Assembly (NCBI GenBank): GCA_003486705.1
Contig: DNGE01000157.1
Coordinates: 10,793-20,756 of the forward strand
Length of the DNA: 9,964 nt
Source of the DNA: Bacillota bacterium
Lineage (GTDB): Bacteria > Bacillota_I > Bacilli_A > MOL361 > Turicibacteraceae
Reading direction: 5' to 3'
Position numbers and translations under genes: made by a program. The notes under the pieces were generated by a model. That model ran no database searches, was not told the DNA's origin, and saw nothing but the letters and a program-made list of their open reading frames with translations. Shown piece after piece: positions 6,992-9,964 of this stretch. Every line of letters starts with the position of its first letter. Within the stretch, counting starts at the first letter, position 1.

Positions 6992-7116
6992 AAAGACACC
7001 CCCATCCCCAAAAATATGAATTGCTTGATGATAACACTAATTGAACTCACAAATAATGCGAATAAAATGATGGCTAACATCGTATCTCTTTTATTTATTA
7101 TTCCCGTTAATCTCAT
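6988..7116 (-). CDS. Small single-span membrane peptide coupled to gene B
   Basis: A 42-residue reading frame, easily missed by length cut-offs. It starts at an ATG with GAGGGGAAG ending about 7 bases upstream, a good ribosome site, and stops with TGA overlapping the GTG start of gene B (GTGA). The peptide has a basic N-terminus (MRLTGIINKRD), one hydrophobic span at about 13-30 (MLAIILFALFVSSISVII), then KQ and a second short hydrophobic stretch to the end. The N-terminal charges would place that end in the cytoplasm. It may serve as a membrane partner or anchor for B, as the fused spans do in A. Alternatively, peptide and B are one gene split by a frameshift, since G runs lie just before the junction. 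The frame and ribosome site are seen; the role is inference. Confidence 0.62.
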   Translation of the reverse strand: MRLTGIINKRDTMLAIILFALFVSSISVIIKQFIFLGMGVSL

Positions 7117-7304
7117 TTATAATCTTCCCCTCATAAATGTTTAACTAGACTTTCTCACATGATGACCAATTGGCTTAATTACAATGATCGAAGCAACCCC
7201 TTCACCGTCAACCACTATATTCCACTCATGAAATGTAAATTTAATTTGAGCGGCAAATTGTACAAAATGACAAAAAGTTATACCTATATTTTACCAACTA
7301 AAAA
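7117..7304 (-). other. Leader of the small-peptide/B operon
   Basis: This gap between the ppaC terminator and the small peptide gene holds a candidate promoter (7184-7211). It also holds a frame open for roughly 45 codons, ending at TAA 7141-7143, whose only usual start is a GTG at 7215 (24 codons) behind a weak GAGTGG. I regard that frame as doubtful. Nothing else is recognised. Confidence 0.4.
7184..7211 (-). promoter_or_regulatory. Candidate promoter of the small-peptide/B operon
   Basis: On the minus strand a -35 TTGACG (7206-7211, 5 of 6) stands 16 bases from a -10 GATCAT (7184-7189, 4 of 6). The start would fall about 60 bases before the small peptide ATG. The -35 is good, the -10 mediocre. 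Confidence 0.38.
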
Positions 7305-7326
7305 AAGAACCCACAAGTGGGTTCTT
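7301..7326 (-). terminator. Intrinsic terminator of ppaC
   Basis: A 10-bp perfect stem AAGAACCCAC/GTGGGTTCTT (7305-7314 and 7317-7326), 16 bases beyond the ppaC stop, runs into a T tract on the minus strand. Its AAAAAAGAACCC arm also occurs in the terminator at 14-38. Confidence 0.9.
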
Positions 7327-7342
7327 AAAATATCTTTAACGC

Positions 7343-8263
7343 TTACGCATTTTTATCCATTGGTGGCACGATTTGTTTCTTACGAGAAACAACTCCTGCT
7401 AATAATGCTGAGTCATTTTCTAATGTTACGTTGAATGCTTTTTCAACGATATCTGTACGGTTACCTACAGCAATAATTTGTGAGTTGCTGTTTAAGATGT
7501 CCGTGATTGCAACAACGAATAAATCTAATTCTTTTGCAGCAATTGAAGCATTCATCGCAGCTTTTAATTCCTCGCTACGAGTCATCATATCCTCAATGCT
7601 TACTGTGTTAACTTGAGCGATTTCAACTTTTGCAGCACCCATTGGGAACACTTTTGCATCGATTGATAATAATTGCTCAGATGTTAAATCTGAAAGATCA
7701 GTTCCTGCTTTTAACATGTCTAATCCGTAAACTTCTAAATCTAAATTAGCAATCACAGCTAATTCACGTGCTGCAGCTTCATCTTGTGGTGTACAAGTTG
7801 GTGATTTGAATAATAATGAATCTGAAACGATCGCACTTGCCATTAATCCTGCGATTTTCGGTTCAATTTCAACACCATTCTCTTTGAACATTTTGTAAAG
7901 AATTGTTCCTGTACATCCAACCGGTTCAGCACGGTAGAATAACGGTTCTGATGTTTGGAAGTTCGCAATACGGTGGTGGTCAACAACCATCTTAATTGTC
8001 ACATTTTCAATTCCGTCAGCACTTTGTCCGAATTCATTGTGGTCAACTAAAATAACTTCTTCAACACCGTCTAAGTTTGAGATTAAACGTGGCACTTCAA
8101 TTCCAAAGTGGTTAAAAATAAACGCTGTTTCTTTATTTAATTCACCTAAGCGAACCGCTTCAACGTCATGTCCTAATTTTGTTTGTAAATCAGCCATGAC
8201 AACTGCTGATGTAATAGAATCTGTATCTGGATTCTTATGTCCGAATACTAAAGTCTTAGTCAT
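7343..8263 (-). CDS. ppaC: Manganese-dependent inorganic pyrophosphatase (class II, DHH family)
   Basis: A cytoplasmic enzyme that hydrolyses pyrophosphate to two phosphates, pulling biosynthetic reactions forward. The 306-residue length is typical of class II enzymes without regulatory CBS domains. Metal ligands are visible in order: GHKNPDTDS (H9, D13, D15), the VDHNE segment (D74), the DHH motif VVDHHR (D95, H96, H97), and VSDSLLFKSPT (D148). The C-terminal DHHA2 domain ends with SRKKQIVPP (R294, K295), the substrate-clamping loop. The ATG at 8263 has a perfect AGGAGG 8 bases upstream. It ends in its own terminator. The DUF523 gene lies 153 bases upstream in the same direction with no clear terminator between, so partial read-through is possible. 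Codon use looks like a well-expressed gene. Identification is firm. Confidence 0.97.
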   Translation of the reverse strand: MTKTLVFGHKNPDTDSITSAVVMADLQTKLGHDVEAVRLGELNKETAFIFNHFGIEVPRLISNLDGVEEVILVDHNEFGQSADGIENVTIKMVVDHHRIANFQTSEPLFYRAEPVGCTGTILYKMFKENGVEIEPKIAGLMASAIVSDSLLFKSPTCTPQDEAAARELAVIANLDLEVYGLDMLKAGTDLSDLTSEQLLSIDAKVFPMGAAKVEIAQVNTVSIEDMMTRSEELKAAMNASIAAKELDLFVVAITDILNSNSQIIAVGNRTDIVEKAFNVTLENDSALLAGVVSRKKQIVPPMDKNA

Positions 8264-8416
8264 TTAAAATTCCTCCTACTTCTTTTTTCACTTTTATATT
8301 TTACACTAATTTTCTAGATTTCCCACGCTTTTTGAGCTAATTTTGTAAATTATTTGCCACCTTCATGGTAGATTCTCTTTACTGAGCACTTCCCTACGTC
8401 ATAAAAGTGATTAAAT

Positions 8417-8854
8417 CTATTGTCCTGACACGGTATTGGCTACAAATTCATCTTCTGTTTGAACACAAAAACCATGCGCTAGCAATACTTGTGCTGCTAT
8501 ACCATTTCCATTTTTCAATTGGCGCGAGAAGGTGCCATCGTAAATTTGACCACACCCACAAGATGGACTTTTTGATTTTAGTATCGCCTTGTTTGCGCCT
8601 AATACTTTTGCAATTTCTAGCGTTTTTTGCGCTCCCATTTCAAAGGCTGCTGTCACATCATGACCGGATTGCGTTAACACTTTGCCCTCAACAATTTCAC
8701 ACGGAATTCTAGGAATACAGAGTCCACCTAAAACTTCTGGACAAAGTGGAATAGCCGCTCCTTCCTTGACTAATTCAACAATTTCAGTCACGGCATTCGA
8801 TTTTCCATCATAGCGACACTCAACTCCCGCTAAACACGAACTGACAATATACAT
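8417..8854 (-). CDS. DUF523 family cysteine-rich protein (YbbK-like)
   Basis: A 145-residue conserved bacterial protein of DUF523, whose biochemical role is not established. It opens with SSCLAGVECRYDGKSN (C7, C13), then LCPEVLGGLCIPRIPCE (C38, C46, C52), and later ILKSKSPSCGCGQIYDGTFS (C99, C101), the family's signature blocks. The many conserved cysteines suggest metal or cluster binding or redox chemistry, but that is inference. The length is that of the stand-alone form without a DUF1722 extension. The ATG at 8854 has AGAGGGA about 7 bases upstream. A promoter with an extended -10 lies 33-61 bases upstream. The next gene downstream is ppaC, 153 bases on, with no strong hairpin between them. 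Confidence 0.93.
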   Translation of the reverse strand: MYIVSSCLAGVECRYDGKSNAVTEIVELVKEGAAIPLCPEVLGGLCIPRIPCEIVEGKVLTQSGHDVTAAFEMGAQKTLEIAKVLGANKAILKSKSPSCGCGQIYDGTFSRQLKNGNGIAAQVLLAHGFCVQTEDEFVANTVSGQ

Positions 8855-8886
8855 AACAAATCCCTCTAATCATTTAAATTTATCTC

Positions 8887-8915
8887 ATTGTAACATCCTT
8901 AATAAGCTTTGGTAA
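8887..8915 (-). promoter_or_regulatory. Sigma-A type promoter of the DUF523 gene
   Basis: The minus strand shows -35 TTACCA (8910-8915, 4 of 6), a 17-base spacer, and an extended -10 TGTTACAAT with hexamer TACAAT at 8887-8892 (5 of 6). The start would lie about 26 bases before the ATG. Confidence 0.65.
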
Positions 8916-9235
8916 ATGATAACTTTATAATCGTATTGATGCCTAACGATGTGTGAATTGGAAATTTTACTTCTGCATTTTCTATTTTTATCAGCTACCA
9001 AAGGTTAGACATAAGCAGCTCTAAATTTTTAAGCATTGCCACCGTTATGATCAGATAACATACAGGGGATTTCAGTGGCAATCTTTAAATACAATAATCA
9101 ATAATATTGATCCTTTCAAACGATTAAAAACATCATCTGAACATGGAAAAAAAACATCCCAAGTTGCTTATTTTATCTTTGTTTAACTCCACTCTTAGAA
9201 AGCGCTTATAAAATTTAAATTTTTACCATAATCTG
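8916..9235. other. Gene-poor region with paired inverted repeats
   Basis: No supported gene is seen on either strand; only frames of about 20 codons without ribosome sites occur. The stretch contains an 8-bp inverted repeat ATTGCCAC/GTGGCAAT (9035-9042 and 9075-9082). It encloses a smaller hairpin GTTAT/ATAAC (9044-9048 and 9055-9059). An AT-rich hairpin ATCAAT/ATTGAT (9097-9111) and a cre-like site (9197-9210) follow. No known riboswitch class was recognised. Confidence 0.45.
9197..9210. promoter_or_regulatory. cre-like (CcpA) site upstream of the MFS gene
   Basis: AGAAAGCGCTTATA matches TGWAARCGYTWNCW at 12 of 14 positions with an intact GAAAGCGCTT core. It lies 26 bases upstream of the proposed -35, a position more often associated with activation than repression by CcpA. 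Similarity only. Confidence 0.38.
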
Positions 9236-9264
9236 TTGATTATTGTCTTCTATAATTGCATAAT
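9236..9264 (+). promoter_or_regulatory. Promoter of the MFS transporter gene
   Basis: A -35 TTGATT (9236-9241, 4 of 6), a 17-base spacer and a -10 CATAAT (9259-9264, 5 of 6) precede the ATG by about 41 bases. An inverted repeat covers the -10 and the predicted start point. Confidence 0.55.
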
Positions 9265-9282
9265 ATTTACAGTCAATATTAT
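9260..9282. repeat. Inverted repeat over the MFS promoter start point, possible operator
   Basis: ATAATATT (9260-9267) and AATATTAT (9275-9282) are perfect 8-base inverted arms 7 bases apart, overlapping the -10 box and the likely transcription start. That is where a repressor would bind. AT-rich arms of this size can arise by chance. Confidence 0.35.
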
Positions 9283-9305
9283 TATTCTAATTTGGGGAGA
9301 TTTAT

Positions 9306-9964
9306 ATGAGAAGTTATTCGTTTTACAAGTGGCGAATCTGGATGATTTTAGCCTTATCATTTGTTATGTCATTATTTCATCGAAGCGCCATGGGTGTCAT
9401 TTCACCAGCCATTGCCACAGATTTTAACGCATCAGCATCTACACTTGGAAGCGTTGCTTCCATTACCTTTTACACGTACGCCTTTATGCAAGTCCCTGCA
9501 GGCTTATTGCTTGATTATTTTGGGTACAAAAAAATCAGTTTTTTAGGCGTGCTTATTACTGGAATCGGTTCAATCATACTTGGAATCGCTCCTCATATCA
9601 GCCTTATCTTCCTCGGCCGTTTCTTGGTTGGCTTTGGTTCTAGTGTTATTTTTATCTCAATCTTAAAATCACAAACCATTTGGTTTTCAAAAAAGGATTT
9701 TACCAAAGCATCCGGCCTACTTTCTTTTATCGGTAATATCGGTGGAATGCTTGCAACATTTCCGCTTGCCATCTTAGTTGGCATCATCGGTTGGCGCTAT
9801 TCAATAATAGCCATGGGGATGCTTTGTGTGGGTATTGCCTTTTTAATATTTATTTTTGTCAAAGATACACCCGAGTCATACGGTTATCCTGCTGAAGGTG
9901 AACTGCCGGTCACACAACAAATCAACTTTAAGCAAGGCTTTGTTTCACTCCTAACAAATCCCGC
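9306..9964 (+). CDS. Major facilitator superfamily transporter, N-terminal half (runs off the window)
   Basis: The first 219 residues of an MFS secondary transporter; the window ends before the stop. Six hydrophobic spans, the usual N-terminal bundle, are visible at about 10-30, 45-66, 78-95, 100-120, 138-160 and 165-186. The loop between spans 2 and 3 reads GLLLDYFGYKK (66-76), the family motif A. Span 4 carries GRFLVGFG (104-111), the motif B arginine. WR at 163-164 precedes span 6. The early segment FHRSAMGVISPAIATDF and YAFMQVPAGLLLD recall anion or organic-solute MFS groups, but the substrate cannot be assigned. The ATG at 9306 follows GGGGAGA at 5 bases. The codons are somewhat richer in C-ending forms (ATC, GGC) than in uppP. 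Its own promoter, a possible operator and a cre-like site suggest regulated expression. Confidence 0.9.
   Translation, partial: MRSYSFYKWRIWMILALSFVMSLFHRSAMGVISPAIATDFNASASTLGSVASITFYTYAFMQVPAGLLLDYFGYKKISFLGVLITGIGSIILGIAPHISLIFLGRFLVGFGSSVIFISILKSQTIWFSKKDFTKASGLLSFIGNIGGMLATFPLAILVGIIGWRYSIIAMGMLCVGIAFLIFIFVKDTPESYGYPAEGELPVTQQINFKQGFVSLLTNP

Noticed and set aside
7159..7434. A 91-codon plus-strand frame spanning the ppaC terminator
   Set aside because: It reads through a strong terminator and into ppaC on the wrong strand, has no ribosome site, and its translation has no family features.
8264..8416. A terminator between the DUF523 gene and ppaC
   Set aside because: No stem with a T tract was found; only AT-rich spacer and a poor TAAAAT box (8298-8303) without a convincing -35.
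9143..9211. A 22-codon plus-strand frame (MEKKHPKLLIL...) before the MFS gene
   Set aside because: It has no ribosome site and lies upstream of the proposed MFS promoter, overlapping the cre-like box.
9091..9246. 11-base inverted repeat ACAATAATCAA (9091-9101) / TTGATTATTGT (9236-9246) as ends of a mobile element
   Set aside because: At this AT content such a match is not far from chance, and there are no target duplications or transposase between the arms.

Overview
The window is AT-rich, Gram-positive-type DNA. It has purine-rich Shine-Dalgarno sites (AGGAGG type) before most genes, short tight intrinsic terminators, a class II (Mn-dependent, DHH) pyrophosphatase, a BacA/UppP-type lipid-carrier phosphatase and a split short-chain chromate transporter pair. 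These fit a low-GC Bacillota (Firmicutes) chromosome. A gut anaerobe of the Turicibacter/Erysipelotrichia kind would fit, but genus cannot be fixed from the sequence alone. I see no rRNA, tRNA, CRISPR, transposase or phage gene.

Layout from left to right. Two minus-strand GNAT acetyltransferase genes (41-544 and 798-1355) are separated by a 253-base gap. Next comes plus-strand uppP (1521-2345), divergent from the second acetyltransferase and ending at a terminator that also serves the convergent minus-strand CPA2-type cation/proton antiporter (2397-3629). Positions 3820-7116 form the most unusual part: a membrane-anchored hypothetical protein 'A' (3820-4683), a two-gene chromate-transport-family operon (4938-6049), and a second hypothetical protein 'B' (6173-6991). 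A and B share a C-terminal 104-residue domain that aligns without gaps at about 48% identity (counted by hand). B is preceded by a previously unlisted 42-residue single-span membrane peptide (6988-7116), whose stop codon overlaps B's GTG start. All of these are on the minus strand. The minus-strand genes continue with ppaC (7343-8263) and a DUF523 gene (8417-8854). After a roughly 450-base gene-poor gap, a plus-strand MFS transporter begins at 9306 and runs off the end.

How the genes work together. Most are independent housekeeping or transport units (lipid-carrier recycling, pyrophosphate removal, ion exchange, acetylation). The only clear operons are the chromate-type pair, which overlap by one base (TAATG), and the small peptide plus B, which overlap as GTGA. 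The paralogues A and B bracket the chromate-type pair but have their own terminators and probably their own promoters. A link between them is suggested only by position. Protein A carries its membrane anchor in the same chain, whereas B appears to have the membrane segment as a separate coupled peptide. That contrast is the best candidate in this window for an undescribed system.
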